Origin: Chondrus crispus
Taxonomy: Eukaryota; Rhodophyta; Florideophyceae; Gigartinales; Gigartinaceae
Length of the DNA stretch: 64,000 nt
Direction of reading: 5' to 3'
Assembly: GCF_000350225.1 (NCBI RefSeq)
Contig: NW_005179363.1
Location: 291,826-355,825 of the forward strand
Shown: in pieces, positions 1-11,850 of the stretch
How the letters are laid out: every line of letters begins with the position of its first letter
How positions within the stretch are numbered: the first letter of the stretch is position 1
Program-made: the position numbers and the translations under genes
The notes under the pieces: generated by a model
Database searches by the model: none
The model's input: only the letters and a program-made list of their open reading frames with translations
What the model was told of the DNA's origin: nothing

Positions 1-338
1 GGTACGGAATTGTACTAGAAGTGGCACCAGCTTGTGCAGGTGTACACTTTGTGCTCGACCGATTGTTGGGTTACTACAGTAATTCATTTTTAGTTACCGT
101 ATGCTGGAGGTAAAACTGAGGCAGGCACGTCTCCCCTTACTTCATACCCTAATCCTTTTCCGGTACGGTTATTAATCTCTCTCAGGTTTCCAGCTCTCCA
201 CCGGTCGTACTTCTCTGCACCCCAGTACGACTGCGCGTGTCCAGTGCAGTGTACCTCCCTTGTCCCGTGCTTCCTACCGATTCGGATAATCCTACCTGAC
301 GCTCCAGTGTAGCAGTCCCCCAGGCTCCCTCGTTTTTA
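1..338. other. No gene recognised
   Basis: No coding sequence is convincing here. Reading frames are short and broken. Because the solo LTR at 344-1,013 was inserted into a transposase fossil, this stretch may be the decayed N-terminal or flanking part of that fossil, but I could not align it to the other copies. Confidence 0.4.
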
Positions 339-1018
339 GGTGCTGTAGCATAAACACCCCCAGATAGGGGTGTATGCACAGTTCGACCGAGACCCTTGTC
401 GATTGGGAAGACGGGGGTGAAGCGGGACACCAGCTAACGGCACAGGGCAGCGGGCCCGGGTAGCGTGGTAGAGCGGGACGGGGAGGACGCGGGCACGCAC
501 GGGCGGGTCGACGCCTCGGCGCCCCGGCGGGGTACTGGGTAACGATCCAGTACCGACGGGCGGAGGCGGACCCGGCTCGTGGGCGTGCCGCGCGCGTCCT
601 CAACCCGCTCGGTACTGCTCTAAGGTAATTAGCGAGCGTTACCTTGGAATAAGCGGGAAGTCGGACCTTGACGGTCGGTGGGTGACAAGTCCGTGCTTGT
701 CCTCCTCCACTGCCGCCGGTCCGCTCCATATTTAATATACAAAACAATCTATAACAATACAGTACCGAAGTACTGTAGTGGACTACTGTAGTACAGATCG
801 GACCGTACTGTAATACTGTCAGCCATCGAGGCTGACAGTACATGTGTGTGCGCGCGCTTCCGTCCCGCGCGGTACACGTGTACACGCGTGCGCCCTGTAC
901 CCGAGGGGTACACGTGGCCACGCACGGTGGTACTGTAGAGCATCGGGCTCTACAATATTGGATCCCGTTGTTGATCTAATCTAACTAAAAAGGCCCAGGG
1001 GGGTTATACTACAGGTGC
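339..1018 (+). mobile_element. Solo LTR, family A copy 1 (344-1013), TSD GGTGC
   Basis: The element begins TGTAGCATAAAC and ends TTATACTACA, so it has the TG...CA ends of an LTR with short inverted termini. It is flanked by an exact 5-bp duplication, GGTGC, at 339-343 and 1014-1018. Three more copies occur in this window (2950-3647 inverted, 16469-17109, 27344-27961), none with an internal coding region next to it, which is why I call them solo LTRs. All share a GC-rich left half, a middle stretch with ATTTAATATACAA, and a cluster of CACGTG/ACGTGT palindromes toward the right end. Long open frames on the minus strand here are chance products of high GC. The + orientation is arbitrary. Confidence 0.85.
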
Positions 1019-2350
1019 CGCCTGTCTCTTTGCCGTTTACGGTTTTGCTACTCTACGGTTGTACCACGACTTCCGCAAAACGAGAAAGGTGTTTTCCCCT
1101 CTTCATCTGCTAGCTACCCTTGATGATGATCTTTTGGGAACAAGGGCAGCGGACAACCAGGTCAAGATGCTTAACTTGTGAAAAGCAGACCGCCAAAGTC
1201 ATGCAGCGGACGCGCTTGCTGATGCCCGTTTCCGAATAGTCCTAGCAATTCGATTTCGAAGAAGGGGCGAGGCTCAGACGGAGTCAGTACGCAAAATGCT
1301 TCTGACGCTGATGGGCGGTCGGGGGGAGGAGGCCGTAAATGGATGTATAGGTACAGCGGACAGAGATTATGGGAAGGGCGCTTTTATGGAAATACTGGCA
1401 TAATTTGGTGTGGGGTCGGTCTTCGTGATGCCCAGTCACTTGCTAAGGGTTCATCTTTTTGTGGGGTTGTCATTTTTGTCTCCCAGAAGGGAGGACATCG
1501 TCGAGGAAGCTGCACGCGATGTTGAATTCGGACCACACGGGGTGGATGGCACCACTGAGGAAATATTGGCATACTTTGGTGCAGGGTCGGTCTTCGTGAT
1601 GCCCAGTCACTTGCTAAGGGTTCATCTTTTGTGGGGTTGTCATTTTTGTCTCCCAGAAGGGAGGACATCGTCGAGGAAGCTGCACTCGGTGTTGAATTCG
1701 GACCACACGGGGTGGATGGCACCACTGAGCTCGGTCCGAGCGCGGCAGAGACAGATTCTGGTGGCGCCACCGACGACGTTCAGGTACAAGAGGACCTCGA
1801 TCCCGACTACGACCGCCGGGGAGCGTTTCAATCGATGATGAGCCAGGTTTGGGTCCGGAGGCGTCTTTTGCTACGAAGAATCTCGGCGCCTCTGGGTCGC
1901 GGATGGAGCAAAGAAAATTGATGGCCATTGCAGTGCAAGAGCATAGAACCGATAAGTTTGCAAAGGTACTCCGTTTAATGTACACAGTACTCAGCAGCAC
2001 ATATAATACTCTAAACACGTGGAAAGCTGTACCGAAGGCGGCAGCCGTCACGGAGAAGATGTTGTTTATAGCAAGGCGGGGGAGGGGGAAGACTTGAGGG
2101 TTCTGAGGATGGTAGCGAAAAGCGCTATCCGGGCAAATTGTGAAGTGTTAACATGCGGGCAGCGGTGAGCGGATTAGTTCGTCCTCCGCCAGGTTCGCAT
2201 AACCAGCATCAATTCTGGGCTTATTATAATGAGCAGTTTAATTGTTAGACTTGCGCTCGAGCTAAATTAGAGGGGGACGAAGAAGAGAGGACACCTGAGC
2301 TATGGTTCCGTCTGTTTTATAGGAGTTAGTTTAGTTCTAAAACGTCGACG
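1019..2350 (+). pseudogene. DDE-YqaJ transposon, copy a: decayed DDE transposase part
   Basis: Translation contains a run reading TLDDDLLGTRAADNQVK at about 1118-1170, then DALADARFRI...RFRRRGE at about 1205-1280, and TADRDYGKG at about 1358-1385. The same succession occurs in copy b (3875-4150) and, on the minus strand, in copy d (43390-43100), which shows that it was coding. Near 1900-2070 follows a block, AVQEHRTDKFAKVLRLMY, shared with copies b and d. I read the two Asp blocks as a DDE-type transposase core; the superfamily is uncertain, with piggyBac-like or ISL2EU-like as candidates. In-frame stops (for example after MEILA at about 1400) and frameshifts show that it is dead. The solo LTR at 344-1013 lies just before it and probably interrupted it. 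Confidence 0.65.
1388..1728 (+). repeat. Tandem duplication, 171 + 170 bp
   Basis: Two nearly identical units run 1388-1558 and 1559-1728; the second starts GGAAATATTGGCATA. The unit is 57 codons long, so the duplication kept the frame of the transposase fossil. The second unit has lost one T in a T-run (about 1627), which shifts the frame. The few differences mean the duplication is younger than most decay in the fossil. Confidence 0.9.
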
Positions 2351-2356
2351 GAAGCG

Positions 2357-2949
2357 ATGAAGAGAGGAAATGGGAACGAAAACGCTGTTGTTTGTGCGCT
2401 ACGTAATTTACCTTTCCTGAGGGACGTTTTTGAAGTGGGGATGGTGGCAATGAAGGAAGCCCGCTACCCGGCATGCTCACCTGATAGAATCGCGCTTTTG
2501 AACCCGGCCGCTTTTAATGAATGGGAGGTGGGAGGGTAGGAGGTTCATATGACAACGTCAGGCGACGTGGTACTTGCGGCCGTTGAGATTAAGAAAAAAG
2601 TCGCGCCTTCAAGCCTGGGCAGAGCGGTTTCTTTGACTTCTGCAGATGTACAGTTCTGTGACGTCGGCGATGAGACGTTTCAGAACTACGTTCCAAGGGA
2701 ACACATGGCCCAAGTAATTTCCCAACTCGTCGTGCTCCGCTTCAGGTTTTCAGTTTACGTGGTTGCTGTGGAAACGGGAATACTGTACACAGTAGCTATG
2801 ACATGCACTGAAACAATGCTCTGGGCTTGTCATAATGTTCTCAATTACACCGCTGGTCCTAATGTAAGATGGGCGTATGAGGACAGAGTCACTATTCCAG
2901 GCTTTGTCGCTGCTGAATGGCCGCCAAATTTGAGCTCCAGGCACAAATT
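2357..2949 (+). pseudogene. DDE-YqaJ transposon, copy a: YqaJ-like nuclease segment
   Basis: Two overlapping frame pieces (2357-2539 and 2549-2962) encode a YqaJ-like nuclease of the PD-(D/E)XK fold. Visible signature: NGNEN then GMVAMKEARYPACSPDRI, where the Asp of SPD is the first catalytic acid, and AAVEIKKKVAPSS, whose E-x-K completes the site. A conserved tail GDETFQNYVPREH...SQLVVL...VYVV..ETGILYTV follows. Copies c (9140-9640) and d (42361-41912) show the same order. The frame breaks at about 2540, and the solo LTR at 2950 cuts the end after SSRHK. Family function in phages and ISL2EU-type transposons is DNA end processing; a role in transposition here is inference. Confidence 0.65.
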
Positions 2950-3647
2950 TGTAGCAGAATGACGGATCTGCATTAGATTCAGATTTGGATCACTACCTGC
3001 GAGAGCACGATGCTCTGCAGCACTAAGGCGCGTGTCCACGTGTACTCCACGTGTACGGGGGCACGCGACCACACGCGTACACGTGTAGTACACGTGTAGG
3101 AAGCGCGTACCACCGCGCGCCCTGTACGCGTCGCACACGTGTGCTGTCAGCCCCGACGGCTAACAGCATTACAGCCCGGGACGACCCGCGCTACAGTAGG
3201 TTACTAAAGCATACCGGTACTGTAGTAATATGCTAGACGCGTTGGATACATTAAATACGAGCGGACCGGCGGCGGAGAAGGGAGGGACAAGCACGGACTT
3301 GTCCACGACCTGCCGCATATGTCCGTCTTCCAGCTTACCTAACAAGCGCGATCCGCCTTCGCGCTCGTTAAACGGGACAAAGCGGGTACGGGACACACGC
3401 GTGCGCGAGCGAGCCTAGATCCGCCTCTGCCCGTCAGCGGAGGTACGTTACCCAGCGCTGCTCCGGGGCGTCGAGGCGTGGATCGGCCCGCGCGTACGCT
3501 CGTCCCCGACCGTCCCGCTCTACCACGCTCCCAGGGCCGGCTTCCCTGTCTCGTTAGCTGTGTATTCTCCTTGTCTTCTCGCCCTCCGAAAGGGTCTACG
3601 TCGAGCTAAGTGTACGCCCCTCTATGTTGGGGAGTGTTTATGCTACA
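2950..3647 (-). mobile_element. Solo LTR, family A copy 2, inverted
   Basis: This is the reverse complement of the 344-1013 element: it starts TGTAGCAGAATG and ends GTTTATGCTACA. Flanks are AAATT before (2945-2949) and AAACT after (3648-3652), a 5-bp target duplication with one mismatch. It contains several CACGTG-type palindromes at about 3035-3100. It interrupts the YqaJ-like coding region of transposon copy a. Confidence 0.8.
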
Positions 3648-3874
3648 AAACTTTGGCGCACAATTGATGACCATGTGAAGGGCAGGGGGTCCTTCGTTCT
3701 ACTTAAGCTTTTTAGAAAACGGTTGGTCTTTTTAAAGAGCAATTTATTGGTTACATCTCACTAGAGAGAGGCTTATTATTAGTATGAATGTCAACTGATT
3801 TTCTCCCACCAATAGAGGAAACATTGGGAAAATGTCATGAGTGTCTCAAAAGGAATATGACGCAGTAGCTGGAT

Positions 3875-4705
3875 GTGTTCGAGAGGGCTTGTTTCCCGAT
3901 GACGTGCAAAGTATTTGTAAATCCGATTCATACATTTTCCACTCTCGACGACAATTTATACGGAACCAGGGCAAATGACAATCAAGTGAAGTCAGTAAGC
4001 CAAAGAAAGGCAGATCGTGACGGACACAGTGCAGATTCTATTGCTTGTGCGCTTTTTCGAGCCACTGTAATAGTACGATTTTAGACAAAGGGGAGAGAAG
4101 CAAACTGACAATGAGAAACAATTAATTCGCAATCTCGTGGGGGGCTGCGGAGAACAGAGTCTCCATGGCCTATTGTTAACCGCAGATGGAGGGTAGGGAG
4201 GTATTCGTCTGCTCAGGTCCCTTTTATCATACAGCATCGGATCCATACCTATTATGCCGTAACACATTATGCGATGTCATCCGTCTGTGGGAAAATCGTT
4301 CCTTCAGATAGGACGGGATGAAGACGAAGAGTTATGAAGTAACGTAGACTCTGATGGAAGTCAAAATTCTGATTGGGACGATCAGGAGGGACGAGTGGTC
4401 CAGGACAATGCTCAAAATAGCTCCGAACAGCACAAATACACTGCCGCTTACACATTGGATCGGCGCCGCCCGTTCGTAATGGATGACGCTGGAAATTCTG
4501 GGCCGGCTTGCTTCACTGCCGTGAAGATTTTAGCGGCCCTTTCTGATAATGGCAGCCGAAGACCGCCGTTAAGAGGAAGGGTGAGAGCGGTTGCAGTTCG
4601 TGAGCATGGAGATATACAGGAACTTACATTGCTTCTGTATATAGTCCTTGCTGCCGTCATGAACGAACCGGAAACTTGGATCGCGGTTGCAATGACAGAA
4701 TAATG
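3875..4705 (+). pseudogene. DDE-YqaJ transposon, copy b: partial DDE transposase
   Basis: A fourth degenerate copy. It reads MTCKVF...FSTLDDNLYGTRANDNQVK (about 3900-3990), then GHSADSIACALFRA (about 4025-4065), a remnant LLTADGG at about 4175-4195, an acidic stretch at about 4310-4400, FVMDDAGNSGPACF at about 4472-4520, and RVRAVAVREHGDIQELTLLLY at 4580-4645. Every block aligns in order with copies a and d. Stops and frameshifts separate the blocks. No YqaJ-like part follows, so this copy is truncated at about 4705. Confidence 0.6.
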
Positions 4706-5858
4706 CCGGCACTTACCTTTCAACAAACTCGATGACAACCGAACAGTCCCGAGCCCGCCGCTTACATCTGTGATGGAAAAACATGTAGTGGAACGACATT
4801 TGTTGCAACATTGCAGTGTTATGACCATTGGGCGATGCCGCGCAGACTCGTTCGTTCTGTGGCAGTTTCGTATGACAGATACAGTTGCTGGTATCCTTAT
4901 CAGCCGTGAGGCCGGATTTCACAGGGCAGTGTAGAGCGCTGACCGCCCCGCATAATCGCGTGGCACACGTCGATTCCCCACGTTTAATCGTGTACCCAGA
5001 CCACCCGCACTGTCCGGCTGTAAGCCCCACGGTGCGAAGTATTGACAGCTCATCCTCCACGTGTATCCCGGTCATACCGCACGTGTACCTGTTTCCCTAC
5101 ACCACGTGTAACCTGTATCATACCACACTACAGTGAGTACTGTCAGAACGCTTAATTAGGTGATTCCAGAGCTATAACAGCGGGCTGCTACACAGATGGT
5201 ATTTCTTACTATATTTTAACTAATTATTTTTCCGACGTCGACTACAGAGTAAATTCTCGATGCAGGGAACTCATTTGTTGCTGCTGCGCCACGTCCAAAA
5301 GTTCACTGTATCAAGAGATTCACTGCACCGGACAGGGTGTCAAAGATATTTTTCGAGCCCTGATTGCATCGTAAATTGCGTACAGAACTTACAGTACAGA
5401 TATGTGTCCTGTGGGATGCCACTGGTCCAAAAGCTCATTATGGATCGTTTCGGTCACGGGGCATTTATCGCAATTCATTGAGGTGGTAAAGCACCCAATG
5501 CTAGAAAAGTGTTCCGTTCAGGTGGCAAATCAATGCGTTTACACGCCCCAAACCTAGAACTGCCCTACGACGAGAAGCATACAGTACAAGACACTGTGCT
5601 ATATTAAACGTCTAATTCCAATTTTCCATTTATAAGTTTGGCCCACAAACCTACAATTCACTACTCTGCACAGCGGACCCCTTTTCCTTCCAGCACTTCC
5701 TCGCGAACTCGTAGCCCCTATCGCGATGCCAGACTCAGCCTCGTTTGATAGCAACTTACGGACACCCCATGGCTGACTCGTACCGGCACGTGCTTTGAAA
5801 TCGCGCCCCAAGCGAACGTGGAGACCGAAAGAACCGTCTAGAACACAGCTCAATTTCA
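4706..5858. other. No gene recognised; degenerate LTR-like stretch
   Basis: No coding region is supported. Between about 4960 and 5130 there are repeated ACGTGT/CACGTG motifs ending in a CTACAGTG stretch, like the right half of the family A LTRs, so a badly decayed LTR fragment is possible. The left end of the pogo-type element probably lies somewhere here, but I found no convincing inverted repeat. Confidence 0.35.
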
Positions 5859-7198
5859 ATGATAAGCAAGAGGTGCTCCTGCGTCTGGGTGCAAAAGAAG
5901 ATGGAACGTTTTGGGAACCCAAGATTGACGCTCGTTCCAAAAACATTGACAGCTAAGGATTTGGCAGTAAGATCTAATATCTCAAGGGCAGCCATTTCTG
6001 CATGGCTTAGGTCCTCTAAAAGGCTATCAGGCACGTCTCAACGTAGCCGTACATTGAAGAAAAGTTGTCGTTTCAAAGATGGGCCCTTGCCGAAGCTTGA
6101 GTCAGCTGTTCTACAACACTGGTAGAAAAGGGTTTTATACATGCGTTGTCAATCAATGTTTTGCGAGCGTACGTTGCGACATGTGCCCAGGAAATTAGGG
6201 ACGATATGATCGAAACGACGAACCCGGACCTTGGTGAAAAGTTGTCAGTGGAAAACACGAACGAAATGGAAGGGATGAAGAAGCGACTTGGTGCTTAAAG
6301 AGCAAGTAGTGGACTGGTACGTAATGTTTTAAGGCGAAACCATCTCTGCTGCCATGTCGGTGCTGGAACCGTGGAGGCACTTTTCCGAGGAAACAGTAAG
6401 AGCACATCGTTTTATAATGCAGAAGAAATTGGCGTGCGTCTCGATAAATGACCTCTGTAATACAGATGAGGTATCAAAGCATTATCGACCTTTTGCTAAG
6501 CCTGCAATTCATTTTTCTGATGGACCTGCGACGTATGAGGGAGAAAAAGCACGCCTCATAGCAGTGCTGATGGTCCTTTCGGAAGGCACGAAAGCTCCAA
6601 TAACAGAAATCGGACGTTACAAAAAGCCTAAAAGTTTCCCTCGACACTCCGACGCCATGCAGTATCTCGGGATGTTTACAAGTCTCAAAAGAATTATTGG
6701 AACACACAAGGTTTGTGGCAGCAGACAGTGCGAGGTTTCAATACAATGGCTAGACTACAGGGTCGAAGGATAACAGCTGTCCATGACAACTGCGCGGCTC
6801 ACACCGTAGAATACACTCAGTACAGTGCGTTCGACGAGTTCTTACTGCCTCCGAATTCTTTCGCACATTTGCAGCCTGTCGACGCCTCACTTGAACGTTC
6901 TTTTAAATGCATTTATAGACGCCTCCTGATCAGGCATTTGCCTGCGTATGTGGACAAGATGATGCGAATACCAGAGAGTGAGAGGCCTTCGTTTAAGATC
7001 AAAAAAGATGTTCCAACATACATTGCTGTGAAGCTAATGGAAAAGGCCTGGAACGTTGTGCTTAGGACTGTTGTATCAAATGGATGGTTGTCAGCCCATA
7101 TTTTGGCACCGCACCAGCGTGCTAAAGTCGAGGAGCTTTTAAAGCAAGAACATTGCAAATTGGGACCTCCTTTTTGCCCTCAAATTGGGGCTTTTTGA
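5859..7198 (+). pseudogene. pogo/Tigger-like transposase, frameshifted
   Basis: Three frame pieces make up one transposase of the Tc1/mariner superfamily, pogo/Tigger branch (DDE_1 with CENP-B-type helix-turn-helix DNA binding). The first (5859-6125) has an HTH-like stretch, KDLAVRSNISRAAISAWL. The second (6354-6773) has the first catalytic acid in LCNTDEVSK and the family block ITEIGRYKKPKSF. The third (6713-7198) has the second acid in AVHDNCAAHT and the third in HLQPVDASLERSFK. The third position is Asp, as in pogo elements. Frames change near 6125-6350 and near 6710, so no intact product is possible. Terminal inverted repeats were not identified. Confidence 0.8.
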
Positions 7199-8895
7199 GC
7201 ACTGAGAAAGCTTTGGCGTCACAACGAGCCATTGGTCCAAAAAGAGAGTGAGATGTATTTCTGGTCACACTGCTAGTCATGGTACAAGACAAAGGGGGAA
7301 GAGCTGACATAGAGGATGACTTAGAAGTGATAGACCTGATGGACTGTTTGGTGGACATGAGTGAGGACGCTTTGGATTTTTCGTAGCTGAAGGTGTTAGG
7401 TGAGTTTGATTAGAATGTCTTGAGGGCGTTTATGGATATGGAAGACCGGCTGGACACGTGCCAGGAAGTGACAGAGCGAAATGCCATCCAAATTGCTGCT
7501 GTAGGAGCATTGGATAGTATGAGGGGGCGGGACGTCGAAGTTGCGCCCTCGAATTGAGAGAGGAGCTGAAAATCAGCGTACGCTACAGCCATCAACCTCA
7601 AGGTACTTGAAGGCACATGAGGCTTTTAGAAGGGCGGGAATTGATGGGAGCTCACAGGAAGGAAAATTTTCAGATATAGGGACGGGGTTGAAGGATGTCA
7701 TCAATATTGAGATACATAGGGTCGGGGAGTTAAATAAGAAGAACCGCCTGCAAGCAAGCGCAAGCAAGCATTACGTCCCTTTCTGTGGAAGGCAGTCAGA
7801 ATCAGAAACAAAAGTGATGGAAATACTCTGAAAATTTGTTTGTTTCAAAGCATTTTGGGCGATTTATACACATAAATGCCTGCCTCATACAGTGAACCAC
7901 GGCTCTTTTGGGGTCGCCGTATCATACTTGTTTACTTTAGCGGCCCAGGTTACTGTAAAAGGGTATTTCCAACCCAGAATCGCAAAGATGGCGGGCGTCG
8001 GAACTGCTAAAGTTGACTGTATTGCAAGAGGTCATTGCATCGGGGTGTCACTGTACCGAGAATTTAATCTGATTTAATCTGTACTATTGTGATTTTTGAG
8101 TGGATCTGCGGGACGATTTTTGTGAACAAAGCTTTAAGTCTATTGAAGTCAACACGCCCAAAACTGTAATCAGTTGCCGATGCTTGGCATAGCGAGCAAC
8201 GCAGCGTACGAGGAAGTTGCAGCGCTGGCAATACGATTGGGCCCAGCTGCACCCTGGAACGGGTGAGCGTAGACACGGCGACGGAGAACATGCGAAGGGA
8301 CGAAAGCAAGAACCAACAGTGGCAGTCAGACTACAGCGTGAGCACATTGCCCGCGCGATGCGAATAAGCGAGCTACTCGAATGGGAGACTAGCAGAACTC
8401 GGGCACGAGGAAGGCTAATCGAGCGAATGGAAGCGGGGATGTATAGCGGGGGAGTGGAGGCGAGATAAAATATAGAAAGCAAATACCCAGCTTAATGGCG
8501 ACCGGCGTGGGCACCTTCTTTCCTATCCCTACACCCATCTCCATAGATTGTGACATATCCGTACGTGCACAGGCTAAGCGGACATCCCTCAAATATTCGC
8601 ACCATATCTAATCAATGTTAACTATATAGTTGATGTCCCACCCTAAGTAAATCGACACTAACCCTTGGGGTCAGGTCCTGAGTCTTTGGAGTAGGGATTT
8701 GTAGCCATGTGTTTGGTACTAGCCCATCGCTAGCCTACGAGTGCTTATGTACCCCTCTCAGATCCCAACCCTATCTACCGCGCGCGCCCCTGGGCCGCTA
8801 TAGTACTACCGCGAGCACCCCTAGTCCGTTATAGTACTACCACGCGCGAGCTGCCCCTGATACTTCGCCCCTACTGGGTGCTCCTTTTGTTATTC
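7199..8895. other. Transposon flank and unassigned sequence
   Basis: Probably the 3' part of the pogo-like element followed by unassigned DNA. An open frame at 8217-8468 (83 codons, rich in Arg and Glu) has no recognisable domain and no homologue elsewhere in the window, so I do not call it a gene. Around 8785-8860 a segment of about 33 bp containing TATAGTACTACC is repeated twice. Confidence 0.35.
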
Positions 8896-8939
8896 CCCAC
8901 TTTAATCATCTACCGCGCTACGTGCCCGGATCCCGAGCA

Positions 8940-9735
8940 GGTTAACCCACAGGTGGTCCCCCAGAACACCACATGTGCTCCGATCACGCGCGCTCTGCCT
9001 GGGACTATACCACCGTTCTCTCCAAGTGCAACACAGGCAGATGGGCTACCACAGCCTACCCCTGAACAAGGTTCGAGTATTACGGATCAGCTCCGATCCC
9101 TTACGGGAAACTGGTTCAGTTTATCCAGATCTACAGACGCCTTGATGCGTGGAACAGCAAATGAAACTGTAGCCTTCAGATCCCTGGCATCCAAACCATT
9201 GGTGAAGTCATTGTTTCAATGTGGGATGATAGCAAAAGCAGATGTCACTTGGATGGCTTGTCCTCCTAATGGAATTTCTCCAATTGATACACGTCAGCTG
9301 ACTCTGTCGTGTACAGTTACTACACAACAGGATCACAAATTCATAGCTCTGTCTGGATTAAGACGAGGATTGCCGAGTCTACTTCAGATCGTGAAATCGG
9401 ACGAGCTACCATCGACAACAATTGTTGTAGTTTCGGCGATGACCGGTTCACCAACTACATACCGAAGGAACACAAGGAACAAGTCGTTCAACACATGAAT
9501 GTCCTATCCGTGAACCACACCATCTACGTTTGCGCAGCTGAAGTTAGGTTAATGTATGTCGATGTAGTATACTGCCCACCACATATACTAACGATGTACT
9601 CCAGCGCTCTGAATCCCAGTGCAGCCCCAATCATATCTTTGGCCCATGAGGAAAAAGGTCGCCGTTCTTCCCTTCGCGAGTCACGAGACAAAGCAAATCC
9701 TGGTTGTACGAATAACGTTTTGGAGGAGTATTAAT
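8940..9735 (+). pseudogene. DDE-YqaJ transposon, copy c: YqaJ-like nuclease segment
   Basis: Two overlapping frames (to 9498, and 9309-9734) carry the nuclease block. LTGNWFSLSRSTDALMRGTAN leads into GMIAKADVTWMACPPNGI, the position of SPDG in copy d but here with the catalytic Asp replaced. Later comes CSFGDDRFTNYIPKEHKEQV and then IYVCAAEVRLMYVD, matching copy a line for line. The upstream part (8940-9120) is Pro/Thr-rich and matches the linker before the nuclease in copy d. The frame changes at about 9310-9420. Confidence 0.6.
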
Positions 9736-10589
9736 ATATGCGTTAAGGGCAATGAGCGTTTCACCTGATGAAGCTATTCAACCATTGCCCCCAGAGCGTT
9801 TGCTCGAAAACCAAGTGTGGTGTAGATAGGAGTGCTCAAGCCAGAGCTATATTCCGATCTTCAACATCATCCTTTCACTAGAAACAAAAGATGGTTTCTC
9901 AGGTTATGAAGACTGTCGCCATTATGCACTTATTGAATGGAGAACGAAGACGAGAGAAGAGCCATTGCACTCAATGTATTCCTTCAGAGGGTTATATTTC
10001 TACAAACATGCTCTCAATACTTTGCAGCAGCTGGGGGACTTCGTGTTTGAATTCTCAAAAGAGCTCCTGCATTATGCTGAATTTATCAGTATACACGGTG
10101 GTGGCACAGAGGTTGTTCAAGTCAATGATTCAAGTACGGAGACTATCCGGCTTGAGAAATGTTGGGCCATATTGTAGCCGATGTGGAAGGTGTGGCGATT
10201 CATTCCATTAATGGCTTAACATTCGCGAGATCCTGGTTGGAACGGAGCGCGCTTGCACGTGGGACAAATGGCAATCGATTATATGTCAAATGAGTGTGGT
10301 GGGTATACCATATGGTACCAAGAGTAAATTACTTGTAAAAGTGGAGATGGAGATTGTACTGGGGCTCTGATTAGGATTTATCGTCTGCGCAAGATTCAGG
10401 CGAAACTCAGAATGAGATACAAAGTTTGGAGATTGATTGGACAACAACATACACAGCCAAATCTGATGCCTAGTATGTCGATTTTTTTTCCACATGCCAG
10501 GTTAGGTATGCTACGAAACATACTTACTGCTGTAGTGAAAGAAGCTATAGTGGGGTTATGCAGCGTTCATGAAATTGTTGCTATGTATG
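9736..10589 (+). pseudogene. Copy c, decayed stretch before the copia insertion
   Basis: By position this should hold the part of copy c between nuclease and zinc ribbon. Short frames such as 9891-10211 and 10412-10714 show no motif I can name. It ends with GTATG at 10585-10589, the target duplication of the Ty1/copia element, and copy c resumes at 17507. Confidence 0.4.
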
Positions 10590-11041
10590 TGATGGTGTCC
10601 TGCGGGTTAGGGTGGAGCGAGGCGACTTTTGGTGTCCCCGTGTGTCCCCTCGTAGGACTGAAGGGGACAACAGCGACTGACCGTCTCGTAGGGCGGACAA
10701 AAGGCGAGGGATAGAGCGAGGTGCGCATCGGTCTACTCGGCCACCCGTAGAACAGGGTGGTGTGGCGATGACTGGATATGGGGAAGTCGGCTTTACCTTT
10801 GTGATGATCTGGTTTTCCCTCTATCTTTGGAGAGGAGCTCTCTAGCTATGCCCTATCATCGGTACCGCGGCGGTGTCCATCTTACCTACAGTGAGATGGG
10901 ATCGCTGACAATGATGCCTGTGCGGGTGTCAATCGTGTGAATATCACACAAGTGTGCGAACTGGGGAAGTATGACGTGAAGTGTAGTGTGAGCGTGGGCA
11001 AGGGAAAGTGAGGATGGCGTGTGGCGCAAGCCTGTTGAACA
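10590..11041 (-). repeat. Left (3') LTR of the copia element
   Basis: 452 bp, with plus-strand ends TGATGGTGTCCTG and TGTTGAACA. It matches the two halves of 16409-17506 on either side of the nested solo LTR. The pre-insertion state around the nested element can be read here as GTGTCCCCTCGTAGG. Confidence 0.85.
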
Positions 11042-11250
11042 CATCCGGCCTTCAGGACCGACATACTTACGGAGGGGAGCCTGAAGGAGAACTTGCTGCT
11101 TAAGTTCTTTTCATTTACGTACTGGACAATGGGAAGTGTGATGACGTGCGTGTGTAAGAGTCGCATGAGGGCTGGATTCGCATCGATCTTTTTGAGGCCA
11201 TCCGCGGGGTTATCAGACGAGTGATTAAGGGCGACTTTGGTGAGTGCCCG

Positions 11251-11511
11251 TTAGTTTAACAGTTCTCGAAGGGCTTCCATATCAACCATCAGGGGGCGTT
11301 CGGTCGTTATGTTCGCCCGTGTCAGAGTCGAGAATAGTTGTGCGGAGTGGGTGGGCATGAGGATTGGTATTTGTTGTCCGAGCATACGTCCGAGGTCGTG
11401 CTGGAGAATATAGGCGTAGTAGAAGCCTGTAACAAATTCTAGGGTCTCAGTGGCCGTGTTACAGCGGGTGACGCTCTTGCTTTTTGTAGATGAAAAATTT
11501 CGAAATAACAC
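11251..11511 (-). pseudogene. copia RNase H remnant
   Basis: The reading frame contains KSKSVTRCNTATETLEF, then YILQHDLGRMLGQQIPILMPT and TTERPLMVDMEALRE, which fit the order and spacing of the RNase H region of copia-type polyproteins. It lies 210 bp inside the 3' LTR, the expected place. Upstream connection to the RT is lost through frameshifts. Confidence 0.7.
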
Positions 11512-11850
11512 CCTGTTCCTTTCATCTGCAAATAAGACGATGATGCCTAGTTAGGCCTTGTGCCCTTGGCAATTTGCTAAGCTTACGTCGACATATATGA
11601 GTAGGCGGAGATTCGTTACGTCTAGTTTTGAAAACCGAAGCTGTCTGTCTGAGGTGTTCCGAAGTTGTCTTACCACTCGCTTGGCGAGCCGAATTGTATC
11701 AGGATATATCGAGTCCTCTGTCGTCTGCGACAGAAAGGATACTGCACAACATATATCAGGCCTGGTGTGTGTGACCCAGAGGAGTTTGGCGCGAAGGGTT
11801 CGTGCGTCATACCACGAGGCGGAAGAGGGCAGCAGCTTGAGGCGGTCAAT

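Noticed and set aside
182-921. Long minus-strand open frames of up to 209 codons
   Set aside because: They lie within a GC-rich solo LTR with exact target duplications, and equivalent frames in the other three copies do not keep the same sequence.
1388-1728. CRISPR-like repeat
   Set aside because: Only two long adjacent units, no spacers, and it is part of a transposase fossil.
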